Positions 27,223 through 35,519 of a stretch of 64,000 bases of DNA are shown here, piece by piece. The stretch's first letter is position 1. Each line of letters begins with the position of its first letter. The position numbers and the translations under genes were made by a program. The notes beneath the pieces are model-generated. The model was not told the DNA's origin. It searched no databases and saw only the letters and a program-made list of their open reading frames with translations. Source of the DNA: Bacteroidaceae bacterium (lineage in GTDB: Bacteria; Bacteroidota; Bacteroidia; Bacteroidales; Bacteroidaceae); contig JAFWPH010000037.1 in the NCBI GenBank assembly GCA_017509605.1, positions 1 to 64,000 on the forward strand. Reading direction: 5' to 3'.

Positions 27223-27693
27223 CTATTTCATGAAAGCACGGGCCATGTCGCGTTTGTCTTCTTTGTCTTTCATCGACTGGCGTTTGTCGTAACTCTTTTT
27301 GCCTCGGGCTAAAGCGATATCTAATTTGGCAAAGCCTTTCTCATTGATAAACAAACGGGTCGGCACTATTGTCAAACCCGGAGCTTTCGTGTCTTCCTGA
27401 AGGCTCCTGAGCTCGCGCTTGGTCAAAAGCAACTTGCGCTCACGACGTTCCACATGGTTGTTGTACGAGCCAAGGGCATACTGGGCGATGTGCATGTTCT
27501 TCACCCATAACTCATTGTTCACAAAATAACAGTATGTGTCAACCAGACTGGCCTTTCCTTCACGGATAGATTTGATCTCGGTGCCCGTCAAGACAATGCC
27601 GGCTGTGAACTCGTCAATGAATTCATATTCGAAACTGGCTCGTTTGTTTTTTATGTTGATTGGACCGCGTTTCAGCCCTTTTTTCTTTGCCAT
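27223..27693 (-). CDS. smpB: SsrA-binding protein SmpB
   Basis: 156 residues, family-typical length. The OB-fold core contains [32 protein letters not shown], followed by KKLLLTKRE-type and [13 protein letters not shown] segments. The C-terminal basic tail ([10 protein letters not shown]) enters the decoding centre. It delivers tmRNA to stalled ribosomes for trans-translation. Gene order suggests one leftward transcript with the DUF4375 gene before and metH after, although their functions are unrelated. Confidence 0.97.
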   Translation of the reverse strand: MAKKKGLKRGPINIKNKRASFEYEFIDEFTAGIVLTGTEIKSIREGKASLVDTYCYFVNNELWVKNMHIAQYALGSYNNHVERRERKLLLTKRELRSLQEDTKAPGLTIVPTRLFINEKGFAKLDIALARGKKSYDKRQSMKDKEDKRDMARAFMK

Positions 27694-27730
27694 ATTCTAT
27701 GTCCTTTCCTTGTTCTATTTTGCCGGTCTG

Positions 27731-27746
27731 CCAATGATCAATGTTC
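27731..27746. repeat. Short family A repeat (CCAATGATCAATGTTC)
   Basis: A two-unit copy of the TCAATGT-type spacer repeat, immediately after the DUF4375 stop codon. Confidence 0.5.
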
Positions 27747-28225
27747 TAAAAATCCTCCTGATGAGTTCTCACATAGGCAGCTATCTCGGGAGTGCTGGTC
27801 TCCTGGATGTCGTCGAGAAAAGAATCACCCATGTCGTTCAGCTCCTCATGAGATTCATAGAGAGCCATGAATTCCTCTTCACTCATATTAACCTCTAGCT
27901 CCTCACTGTGCCTGTGGTAGTATTTGCCTGCCTCGAAGATGAGCTTGGCCAAGTCGCGTTCACCCCAGTCGCGCAACACCTTCGCAAAGGGATTGTTGAA
28001 AATATAAGGACCCCAGCCATTCTGAATCAACTGAACGAAACCACCTTCCATCACCTCGTCAAGGATAATGCGATAGGCCAGTAATGTGTGCTGGTTCACA
28101 TTCAATTCACCCATATTGTCCGCAGTCAATGAACCGCCGATCTTTTCTAAATAGCCGTCGGTCAATTCGCGGATGAAAGCTGAATCTGCTTCTATCTGTT
28201 TCAAGTCATACTCTATCTTTCCCAT
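27746..28225 (-). CDS. DUF4375 (DMP19-like) protein
   Basis: 159-residue soluble, acidic, mostly helical protein. The core (about 40-110), with TLLAYRIILDEVMEGGFVQLIQNGWG and AKVLRDWGERDLAKLIFEAGKYYHRH, matches the DUF4375/DMP19 group, where repeated GxxQxxxN and Trp-Gly positions are typical. Members include a neisserial DNA-mimic protein, but most are uncharacterised. It lies in a leftward run between the chorismatase-like gene and smpB. No function can be assigned. Confidence 0.8.
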   Translation of the reverse strand: MGKIEYDLKQIEADSAFIRELTDGYLEKIGGSLTADNMGELNVNQHTLLAYRIILDEVMEGGFVQLIQNGWGPYIFNNPFAKVLRDWGERDLAKLIFEAGKYYHRHSEELEVNMSEEEFMALYESHEELNDMGDSFLDDIQETSTPEIAAYVRTHQEDF

Positions 28226-28285
28226 TGTCTCTTACTTTTTTAGGCTTTTGGGAGGCTATCCATCGATGGAGCGCTCGTGTGTATT

Positions 28286-29425
28286 TTAGAAATTACGGTA
28301 TTTGCTGTTCTTTTTCTCCACGATTGCGATACACTCCATCTCAATCAACCAAGTCGGACGGCATACAGGAGCAAGAGTAATCAAACATGGAATGTCGGGA
28401 AAACGGGAGTCGAACCTTTCCTTTACATTCTTGTAGTCTGCCAAGTCGCGAAGGTAAACCACAATCTGCATCACGTCTGCAAAACTCGCACCACCTTCAG
28501 ACAACAAAGTCTCAACATTCTCGCACATACGGTCCAACTGCTTGTTGATGTCGCCGATATACATCACCTCACCCTTGTTGTTGATGCTCGCTGTGCCGCT
28601 GATCATCACGTGACTCCGGTCACCGTAATCGATACAAGTGCCACGCTCGAAGGTCACACCGTATTCGTATGTCGGGTTCAAATGAGTAAGGGCATAAAGA
28701 TAGCGCTGCTGGGCTGGCTCAAAACCCATCAAGGCGTAGGCACCGAACTGAACAAGGGCACGGGTGTCGGAAGGATTACCACCGATTCCTGTACTTGCGA
28801 TGTAGTGGGTACGCTCTGTCAAATCGTGAACGGCAAAATGCTCGCGACGAGCCCTGACCATACCTGCATAATGTGAATCAACGTCACGAACAAAAAACCA
28901 TGTACGGATGCAGTTGTCCTCAAGAGTGGCACCTTGCCGGGCAAGGTCTTTATCGTAGGAACACAACAAATTACGGGTCTGAGACTCCGAATCGCCGCCA
29001 TGTTCCTGCATCCCCATCTTCCATAAATGGCGGTAGCCATTGTGCGAAACGATAGTCATCCCGGAATCTGTCTCGATATCAACATCTTTGATGTAATAGC
29101 TCCATAAAGCGATACGGCTTCCGTCCAAGGGAGACTGCTGGATGTAAGATACCGAACAATCATGCTCTTCTTCCATCAGGGGACGTTGGTTCGTGGAGTC
29201 GCTCAGAAAGTAACGCTTGAAAACAGCATGGCAGCCCGACAATTCCGGTAAAGAGGAAAGCAACGACTGGCCTCGGCTTAAACGAGATAGCTGACCGCAA
29301 AAGTCCTCGTCACGTGCCTCTACATGCAGGATGGCATGAATTTCGTCTGTCAGACCTTCTGGATTGAACAACGATAACTCGGCACTAACGCCAATCTCTT
29401 CCCAATATAACTTTTTTCGTGTCAT
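28286..29425 (-). CDS. Chorismatase-like protein of the YjgF/Rid superfamily
   Basis: 379 residues with two YjgF-like halves. The C-terminal half (about 230-375) is clear: GYGDRSHVMISGTASINNKGEVMYIGD, then QLDRMCENVETLLSEGGASFADV and VCRPTWLIEMECIAIVE, the last resembling the CRP..LxEIE active-site end of FkbO/Hyg5/XanB2 chorismatases. The N-terminal half also resembles those enzymes in size and order. Chorismatases hydrolyse chorismate to hydroxybenzoates or dihydrobenzoates, feeding pigments or quinones. No pigment genes are near. A plain Rid imine deaminase is the alternative, but the length favours the chorismatase group. It has a consensus promoter. Confidence 0.65.
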   Translation of the reverse strand: MTRKKLYWEEIGVSAELSLFNPEGLTDEIHAILHVEARDEDFCGQLSRLSRGQSLLSSLPELSGCHAVFKRYFLSDSTNQRPLMEEEHDCSVSYIQQSPLDGSRIALWSYYIKDVDIETDSGMTIVSHNGYRHLWKMGMQEHGGDSESQTRNLLCSYDKDLARQGATLEDNCIRTWFFVRDVDSHYAGMVRARREHFAVHDLTERTHYIASTGIGGNPSDTRALVQFGAYALMGFEPAQQRYLYALTHLNPTYEYGVTFERGTCIDYGDRSHVMISGTASINNKGEVMYIGDINKQLDRMCENVETLLSEGGASFADVMQIVVYLRDLADYKNVKERFDSRFPDIPCLITLAPVCRPTWLIEMECIAIVEKKNSKYRNF

Positions 29426-29486
29426 TATTGTGTTATGATTCTAACTCTGCAATGGCTTGAATAGACCATCGAATTAATTTTAACTG

Positions 29487-29518
29487 CAAAAGTACAACTT
29501 TTTCCCGACATAATCAAA
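29487..29518 (-). promoter_or_regulatory. Promoter of the chorismatase-like/DUF4375/smpB/metH run
   Basis: Minus-strand TTTG (29515-29518), 20 bases, TACTTTTG (29487-29494): full consensus match about 60 bases before the ATG at 29425. Confidence 0.82.
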
Positions 29519-29616
29519 AAATTAGAGCAACTATGCATACTACATAATGGGGATTTTTACAACAGAACATGTTTTTTTGAACGAACTCATCCAAATAAAT
29601 GAGGAAAGCACACAAA

Positions 29617-29653
29617 GATACGCGACAGACAAGCAAACTGTCTGCCGCGTATC
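29617..29653. terminator. Isolated terminator-like hairpin
   Basis: 15-bp stem with one mismatch (GATACGCGACAGACA at 29617-29631, partner at 29639-29653), loop 7. On the minus strand it is followed by TTTGTGTGCTTTCC. No gene ends here, so it may close a small RNA started near 29755. Confidence 0.5.
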
Positions 29654-30011
29654 CACTTCTCTTCATTGTCATATGTAACTTCGGTGCAGTGAAGAATGTC
29701 AAATCAGTATTGACTGGAAATGACTATTGATAATTTGATTGATGGGTGCTAATTCGAATGCAAAATTACTACCTGTCAGACAAATAGAGATTATCATTTT
29801 TATTGAATAGTTTTGCAAAATGTCGTTTTCATGCATTTTCTTGCAACATATCTACCCAGCTCCAGACGGTAGATTAGTAACATCACCTTGCACCAAATTA
29901 CCACTCACTTCGATTGATGTGCAGACGGTCTGGTCAACCGACTTGTCATCGCTAATAATATCGTATATCCGTTTTTTTTCTTACGATTTTCAATAAAAAT
30001 AGGCCAAATCC

Positions 30012-30042
30012 TTTACGCTTTGAAATAAAAGTTGTAAATTTG
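30012..30042 (+). promoter_or_regulatory. Promoter of the ilv operon
   Basis: TTTA (30012-30015, one mismatch to TTTG), 19 bases, TAAATTTG (30035-30042). It predicts a start near 30049 and a leader of about 260 bases that contains the attenuator elements. Confidence 0.75.
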
Positions 30043-30127
30043 CAGTCAAAATCTCATAAATGGCGTCTTTTACAGAAGATGATTTCACATTATCATCCTG
30101 TTCATGGCGCTTTCAATGGTAAAAAAG

Positions 30128-30190
30128 ATGATGTTTACACTCAGTTTTCACATTCCGGTCATTGTGCTAAAAGTGGTCGTCGACTTATAA
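30128..30190 (+). CDS. Branched-chain-rich leader peptide of the ilv operon
   Basis: A 20-codon frame beginning with two ATGs (30128, 30131) and ending at TAA 30188-30190. It encodes MMFTLSFHIPVIVLKVVVDL. Ten of 20 residues are Val (5), Leu (3) or Ile (2), with IPVIVLKVVVDL at the end. This is the composition of classical ilv leader peptides, whose slow translation under Val, Leu or Ile shortage blocks a downstream terminator. It ends five bases before the 5' arm of the putative antiterminator. The role is inferred, but composition, position and the hairpins agree. Confidence 0.8.
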   Translation: MMFTLSFHIPVIVLKVVVDL

Positions 30191-30195
30191 TTAAG

Positions 30196-30290
30196 CCGTG
30201 AGAATGAGTGCGCAACAACATGATATTTATGCTGACAATTTATTAGGCCTTTCTCACGGACGACTTGGGGGAGGCTTTTCTTTTATAATA
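30196..30290 (+). promoter_or_regulatory. Transcription attenuator of the ilv operon
   Basis: Two mutually exclusive hairpins. Antiterminator: CCGTGAGAA (30196-30204) pairs perfectly with TTCTCACGG (30251-30259). Terminator: GCCTTTCTC (30247-30255) pairs with GGGGGAGGC (30267-30275; six Watson-Crick and three G-U pairs) and is followed by TTTTCTTTT. The shared bases 30251-30255 make the choice exclusive. GTCGTC within the leader's Val codons (30176-30181) is also complementary to GACGAC (30259-30264), a possible further competitor. The layout fits ribosome-controlled attenuation by branched-chain amino acids. Confidence 0.78.
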
Positions 30291-30309
30291 TAAACGGGTT
30301 TCTATAGTT

Positions 30310-32112
30310 ATGAAGAATCAATTACGCAGTGCGGTATGCACCGAGGGACGGAGAATGGCAGGAGCAAGGGCGCTCTGGGTAGCCAATGGCATGAAACGTG
30401 AGCAATTCGGAAAGCCTATCATCGCGATCGTCAATTCTTTCACACAGTTTGTACCTGGACACACTCATTTGCATGAGGCCGGACAAATCGTCAAAGAGGA
30501 AATTGAGAAGATGGGTTGCTATGCCGCTGAGTTCAATACCATTGCCATCGACGATGGTATCGCTATGGGACATGACGGAATGCTCTATTCACTGCCCTCA
30601 CGAGACATCATTGCCGACTCGGTTGAATATATGTGCAACGCCCACAAGGCCGACGCCATGATATGCATCTCCAACTGCGACAAGATAACACCGGGTATGC
30701 TGATGGCCGCTATGAGACTCAACATCCCCGCTGTCTTCGTTTCTGGAGGTCCTATGGAGGCGGGTAAGTACAAAGGAGAGAACCTCGACCTCATCGCTGC
30801 TATGGTTAAAGGTGCAGACAAGACTGTCAGCGACGACGAACTGGCGGAAATCGAAAGCAGAGCTTGCCCCGGATGCGGATGCTGCTCTGGTATGTTTACC
30901 GCTAACTCCATGAACTCGCTCACAGAGGCCATCGGACTCTCTCTGCCAGGTAATGGAACCATTCTCGCCACACACGTCAACCGTAAGGAACTCATGAAGC
31001 AGGCCGCACGGCAAATCGTCAAGAACGCACTCGCATACTACGAGGACGGCGACGAAAGCGTGCTCCCACGAAATATTGCCGTCAGAGACGCATTCCTCAA
31101 CGCCATGACACTCGACATCGCTATGGGCGGTTCCACCAATACCATACTTCACCTGCTCGCTGTGGCACAGGAAGCAGGAGCAGACTTCAAAATGGCTGAC
31201 ATCGACCAACTCTCGAGAAGGGTGCCTTGCCTCTGCAAACTGGCACCCAACACACAGAAATATTCCGTGCAGGAATGTGGAAGGGCAGGGGGTATCCTTG
31301 GCATTCTCGGAGAACTGGCAAAGGGAGGACTGCTCAACCTTGACGTGAAACGCGTCAACGGAGCTACACTCGGGGAAGACATTGAGAAGTATTCCATACT
31401 CAAGGATAACATCGACCCGGAGGCTCAACGCATCTATCAGAGCGCACCCGCAGGCAAATTCTGCAACCAACTCGGAGTGCAGGACACCAAATGGGAAACA
31501 CTCGACAAAGACCGACAGAACGGATGTATCCGCAGTCTCGAATATGCATACACGAAGGACGGAGGTCTTGCTGTGCTCTTCGGAAACATCGCTCAGGACG
31601 GTTGCGTCGTCAAAACAGCTGGAGTCGATGAGAGCATCTGGCATTTCGAGGGTCCCGCCAAAGTGTTCGACTCACAAGAGGACGCTTGTGAGGGTATCCT
31701 GGGCGGAAAGGTGCAGAAAGGCGATGTGGTCGTCATCACTCACGAGGGACCCAAGGGAGGACCCGGCATGCAGGAAATGCTTTACCCGACTTCCTATATC
31801 AAGTCCATGCACATGGGAAAAGAGTGCGCGCTCATTACCGACGGGCGCTTCTCCGGAGGAACATCTGGACTCTCTATCGGACATGTCAGCCCTGAGGCGG
31901 CTTCGGGAGGTAATATCGGAAAACTGGTTGATGGAGACATCATCGTCATCGATATCCCAAGCCGTACCATCAATGTGAAACTCTCCGACGAGGAACTGAA
32001 ACAACGCCCTCAGCAGCCTCTCAAGCGAAACCGAGTCGTAAGCAAAGCGCTTAGGGCATACGCGCAAAGTGTCAGCTCGGCCGATAAGGGCGGAGTCAGA
32101 ATCATTGACTGA
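30310..32112 (+). CDS. ilvD: Dihydroxy-acid dehydratase
   Basis: 600 residues. It dehydrates 2,3-dihydroxy-isovalerate and 2,3-dihydroxy-3-methylvalerate to the 2-oxo acids, the last step shared by Val/Leu and Ile synthesis. The iron-sulphur cysteines are visible in [13 protein letters not shown] and [21 protein letters not shown], with the IlvD/Edd signature [19 protein letters not shown] near the C-terminus. It is the first gene of the operon, 35 bases after the attenuator's T-run. Confidence 0.98.
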   Translation: MKNQLRSAVCTEGRRMAGARALWVANGMKREQFGKPIIAIVNSFTQFVPGHTHLHEAGQIVKEEIEKMGCYAAEFNTIAIDDGIAMGHDGMLYSLPSRDIIADSVEYMCNAHKADAMICISNCDKITPGMLMAAMRLNIPAVFVSGGPMEAGKYKGENLDLIAAMVKGADKTVSDDELAEIESRACPGCGCCSGMFTANSMNSLTEAIGLSLPGNGTILATHVNRKELMKQAARQIVKNALAYYEDGDESVLPRNIAVRDAFLNAMTLDIAMGGSTNTILHLLAVAQEAGADFKMADIDQLSRRVPCLCKLAPNTQKYSVQECGRAGGILGILGELAKGGLLNLDVKRVNGATLGEDIEKYSILKDNIDPEAQRIYQSAPAGKFCNQLGVQDTKWETLDKDRQNGCIRSLEYAYTKDGGLAVLFGNIAQDGCVVKTAGVDESIWHFEGPAKVFDSQEDACEGILGGKVQKGDVVVITHEGPKGGPGMQEMLYPTSYIKSMHMGKECALITDGRFSGGTSGLSIGHVSPEAASGGNIGKLVDGDIIVIDIPSRTINVKLSDEELKQRPQQPLKRNRVVSKALRAYAQSVSSADKGGVRIID

Positions 32113-32213
32113 ACCTATGTGATACTCTTTATCCATAACATATTCAGTATAATCTTGCATACTTGAAGTTTTGCTTTAATAAATTATTGTAAAATCTTAA
32201 GAATAATCATATT

Positions 32214-33914
32214 ATGAAGGAGAGAATTACAGGAGCTGAAGCGCTGATGCGCTCACTGGTGAACGAGGGAGTGAAAACTATCTTCGGGTATCCGGGTGGA
32301 GCAATCATGCCAGTATTCGATGCACTCTATGACTATAGAGACAGACTCAACCACATTCTCGTCAGACATGAGCAAGGAGCCACTCATGCGGCTCAGGGAT
32401 TCGCAAGAGTCTCAGGAGAAGTCGGATGCTGTATCGTCACAAGTGGACCTGGAGCCACTAACACCATCACTGGAATCGCTGACGCTATGATTGACAGCAC
32501 ACCCATGGTGGTCATTTGCGGACAGGTTGGGGTCTCTATGCTCGGTACGGACGCTTTCCAAGAGGTCGATGTGGTGGGCATCACATCACCGATCTCCAAG
32601 TGGAATTTCCAGATACGCCGAGCCGAAGATGTGGCATGGGCTGTCAGCAGAGCTTTCTACATCGCCAAGAGCGGACGACCTGGACCTGTCGTTCTCGATT
32701 TCGCTAAGAACGCTCAGACAGGAATGGTCGAATACGAACCTGCGAAGGTCGATTTCATCCGCAGCTATGACCCCGACCCACAACCTTCTGACGAGGCCAT
32801 CAAATTAGCGGCCAGGATGATTGACGATTCTGTCAAGCCATTCGTGCTCGTAGGGCAGGGCGTGGAACTCGGAAACGCGCAGAACGAACTCAGGGAGTTC
32901 CTCGAGAAAGCTCAGATACCCGCAGGATGCACCTTGCTCGGACTGTCGGCTTTGCCAACAGACCATCCTCTCAATATGGGAATGCTCGGCATGCATGGAA
33001 ACCTCGGACCTAATGTCATGACCAACCAGTGCGATTTGCTCATCGCGATTGGCATGAGATTCGACGACCGAGTGACAGGAAATCTGAACACATACGCAAA
33101 ACAAGCCAAGATCATACATTTCGACATCGATCCCTCGGAATTCGATAAGAACGTCAAAGTGGACCTCCCAGTGCTTGGTAACTGCAAGACAACACTCGCC
33201 GCAGTCTCTAAACTTATCAGCCCGGCCAAGCACAACAGCTGGATACAAGGATTCCAGCCATATGCGGAGAAAGAGTACAACAAAGTCATCGAGAAGGCCA
33301 TTCACCCGACTCAAGGCCCATTGCTCATGGGAGAGGTAGTGAGAAAAGTGTCGGAGGCGGCCAACAACGAGGCTGTGCTCGTCACTGATGTCGGACAGAA
33401 CCAGATGTTCGGATGCAGATACTTCAAGTTCACCAAGCCAAGGAGCGTCGTCACATCAGGAGGATGCGGAACCATGGGATTTGGACTGCCAGCTGCCATC
33501 GGAGCCACATTCGGAGTGCCTGAAAGAACTGTATGCCTCTTTGTGGGAGACGGAGGACTGCAGATGACCATCCAGGAACTGGGTACTATCATGGAACAAG
33601 GTTGCCCCGTCAAGATCATACTGCTTAACAACAACTTCCTTGGAAATGTGAGACAATGGCAGGCCATGTTCTTCAACCACAGGTATTCTTTCACACCTAT
33701 GGCAAATCCCGACTACGAGAAAATCGCCGAGGCATACGGCATTCCTGCCCATACTGTCATCGACAGGCAAGACCTCGACGACAGCATACGCGTCATGCTC
33801 GACACTCCTGGACCATATCTCTTGCAATGTGCCGTTATGGAGGAAGACAACGTCTTGCCTATGACACCTCCGGGAGCAGACGTCGATAAGATGATGCTCG
33901 AGATCAAGGAATGA
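32214..33914 (+). CDS. ilvB: Acetolactate synthase, large (catalytic) subunit
   Basis: 566 residues, the usual length. It condenses pyruvate with pyruvate or 2-oxobutyrate using thiamine diphosphate. The N-terminal Pyr domain contains the catalytic Glu in RHEQGATHAAQGFAR. The central FAD-binding-like domain follows, and the C-terminal PP domain has the metal/ThDP motif GDGGLQMTIQE through NNNFLGNVRQWQ. It is the second gene of the ilv operon and pairs with the regulatory subunit encoded 46 bases downstream. Confidence 0.98.
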   Translation: MKERITGAEALMRSLVNEGVKTIFGYPGGAIMPVFDALYDYRDRLNHILVRHEQGATHAAQGFARVSGEVGCCIVTSGPGATNTITGIADAMIDSTPMVVICGQVGVSMLGTDAFQEVDVVGITSPISKWNFQIRRAEDVAWAVSRAFYIAKSGRPGPVVLDFAKNAQTGMVEYEPAKVDFIRSYDPDPQPSDEAIKLAARMIDDSVKPFVLVGQGVELGNAQNELREFLEKAQIPAGCTLLGLSALPTDHPLNMGMLGMHGNLGPNVMTNQCDLLIAIGMRFDDRVTGNLNTYAKQAKIIHFDIDPSEFDKNVKVDLPVLGNCKTTLAAVSKLISPAKHNSWIQGFQPYAEKEYNKVIEKAIHPTQGPLLMGEVVRKVSEAANNEAVLVTDVGQNQMFGCRYFKFTKPRSVVTSGGCGTMGFGLPAAIGATFGVPERTVCLFVGDGGLQMTIQELGTIMEQGCPVKIILLNNNFLGNVRQWQAMFFNHRYSFTPMANPDYEKIAEAYGIPAHTVIDRQDLDDSIRVMLDTPGPYLLQCAVMEEDNVLPMTPPGADVDKMMLEIKE

Positions 33915-33960
33915 CCGATAGGATAGAACAAGATTAACGAAACTCATAAACCGAGATAAA

Positions 33961-34590
33961 ATGCCTAATCAGAATAATGATTGCCAGACTTGTGGCAAGT
34001 GCGACAAAAATGCACGTGAGAAAAACAGCGTCAGAAATGGCATGCCGTTACACACGATTCTTGTCTATTCGGAGAATATTTCTGGTCTGCTCAGCCAGAT
34101 TACGGCTGTCTTCACACGTCGTCAGGTGAACATCGAAACACTCAACGTCTGCGCATCCTCAACGCCAGGAGTGCATAAATACACCATCACCTGCTATTGC
34201 GATACAGAAATGGCCGAGATGCTCAAGAAGCAGATGGAAAAAAGAATCGATGTCCTTCAAGCCAACTACTTCACCGACGACCAGATTTATATCCAGGAAA
34301 CGGCACTCTTCAAACTGTCCACGCCTGCCATCCTCGAAAACAACAGGATCAGCAAGGTCATCAGAATACACGATGCCAAAATCGTCGAGGTCAACCCTAC
34401 GTATTCTATTGTTGAGAAAACAGGACTCACCGAGGAAATCCTCTCACTTTTCGACTCGCTTACAGAACTCGAATGCATTCTGCAATTCGTACGGTCAGGA
34501 CGTATCGCTGTCACAAAGAGCCGCATTGAGAAACTCGATGAGTATATACAGTTGCGAGAGAAGAAACATGCACAAATCATGGAGCAATAA
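33961..34590 (+). CDS. ilvN: Acetolactate synthase, small (regulatory) subunit
   Basis: 209 residues. The ACT domain (about 30-105) begins HTILVYSENISGLLSQITAVFTRRQVNIETLNV. A C-terminal domain (about 110-190) follows, as in subunits that give valine feedback. The first 27 residues are an unusual extension with three cysteines (DCQTCGKC). Translation could instead begin at the Met before PLHTIL (about 34042), which would give the normal family N-terminus. The spacing from ilvB (46 bases) favours the longer form, but this is not decisive. Confidence 0.93.
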   Translation: MPNQNNDCQTCGKCDKNAREKNSVRNGMPLHTILVYSENISGLLSQITAVFTRRQVNIETLNVCASSTPGVHKYTITCYCDTEMAEMLKKQMEKRIDVLQANYFTDDQIYIQETALFKLSTPAILENNRISKVIRIHDAKIVEVNPTYSIVEKTGLTEEILSLFDSLTELECILQFVRSGRIAVTKSRIEKLDEYIQLREKKHAQIMEQ

Positions 34591-34650
34591 TCCCCCTCAA
34601 CCCCATGATGACCTTTAGACCCATCCAAACCCGTTATCATCATCCAGCTC

Positions 34651-35409
34651 ATGCAGAAAGTTGAAACCACACGCCACATCGTTGACCCTTTCCACACCGA
34701 CTACAAGAAACAACTCTCCTGGGAAACGCTCGGAGTCGATCTGCTCAATGCAGCTGAGAACCATGCCGCCATCAGGGGATTTGGCATGAAGGATGTTAAT
34801 GACGTCAACTACACTTGGGTGCTTGCAAGGCTCGTGATTGAACTCGATGTCACACCTAAAGTTTATCAGGATTACCTCATCGATACATGGGTGGAGAATG
34901 TCTTTTCTATGTTCACCAACCGTGACTACGCCATACACGATGGAAAGGGATGTGTCTATGGATATGCAAGATCGGTGTGGTCCACCATCAATTTCGAGAC
35001 CAGAAAACCTGTTGATCTCTTGGAATTCCACGGACCGGAGTTCGCCGACTACTGTGCACCTGAACTCCCGTGTCCTATCGCGCCATACACCAGGATAAAG
35101 CCTTTGGCGGGCGCGGAAATCGTGAAAATGCATAAGGTCAATTACTCCGACATCGACTTTAATGGACATGTCAACAGCATGAAGTACTTGCTGCATCTGC
35201 GAGATATCTTCCCACTCGAACAGTATAGGAAGCAAAGACTCAGAAGAGTGGAACTCCAGTACCAAAAAGAGAGTTACTACGGACAGTTCCTGCAGTTCTT
35301 CATGAAAAACGAGACAGAGAATGTCTATGATGTGGAGATATGCAGAACCGACATTCAAACCGACGATAAAGGAGAGGTTTGTGTCAGGGCAAGGTTGATT
35401 TTTGAATAA
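34651..35409 (+). CDS. Acyl-ACP thioesterase
   Basis: 252 residues forming two hotdog folds as in the plant-like Fat family. N-terminal half (about 5-130) has LSWETLGVDLLNAAENHA and NYTWVLARLVIEL. The C-terminal half (about 160-250) carries the catalytic-type NYSDIDFNGHVNSMKYL, with the Asp-x-Asn-x-His trio. It releases fatty acids from acyl carrier protein. Its position between ilvN and ilvC is shared by other Bacteroidetes as far as I recall. A link to branched-chain acyl groups made from the same 2-oxo acids is plausible but unproven. Confidence 0.92.
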   Translation: MQKVETTRHIVDPFHTDYKKQLSWETLGVDLLNAAENHAAIRGFGMKDVNDVNYTWVLARLVIELDVTPKVYQDYLIDTWVENVFSMFTNRDYAIHDGKGCVYGYARSVWSTINFETRKPVDLLEFHGPEFADYCAPELPCPIAPYTRIKPLAGAEIVKMHKVNYSDIDFNGHVNSMKYLLHLRDIFPLEQYRKQRLRRVELQYQKESYYGQFLQFFMKNETENVYDVEICRTDIQTDDKGEVCVRARLIFE

Positions 35410-35447
35410 TTAGCACGATACACACAGTTATATTGGGATTTTAGTTG

Positions 35448-35455
35448 TAATTTTG
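35448..35455 (+). promoter_or_regulatory. Putative internal -7 box TAATTTTG before ilvC
   Basis: TAnnTTTG match 65 bases before the ilvC ATG. The -33 element is poor. A 5-bp hairpin (CCCGT/ACGGG) follows in the leader. It may add ilvC transcription independent of the attenuator. Confidence 0.4.
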
Positions 35456-35519
35456 CACAATAAAATATTAACCGCTGCCCGTGATTGAAGACGGGTGGCA
35501 TAAAACACAAACAAAACAA

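Larger units (their letters stand above)
29426..30059. other. Long spacer: two opposite promoters and an isolated hairpin, no gene seen
   Basis: About 630 AT-rich bases. It holds the promoter of the leftward chorismatase-like gene (29487-29518), a strong hairpin (29617-29653), a minus-strand TAATTTTG box (29761-29768) that could start a short transcript into that hairpin, and the ilv promoter (30012-30042). The 62-codon frame over the hairpin (29514-29702, minus) shows no family features. Confidence 0.55.

Noticed and set aside
29514-29702. 62-codon minus-strand frame over an isolated hairpin
   Set aside because: The hairpin would lie inside the frame and the peptide has no family-like features. 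A non-coding reading is preferred, though a small protein cannot be excluded.
30598-31644. A 348-codon minus-strand frame inside ilvD
   Set aside because: Antisense shadow of a highly conserved enzyme gene.
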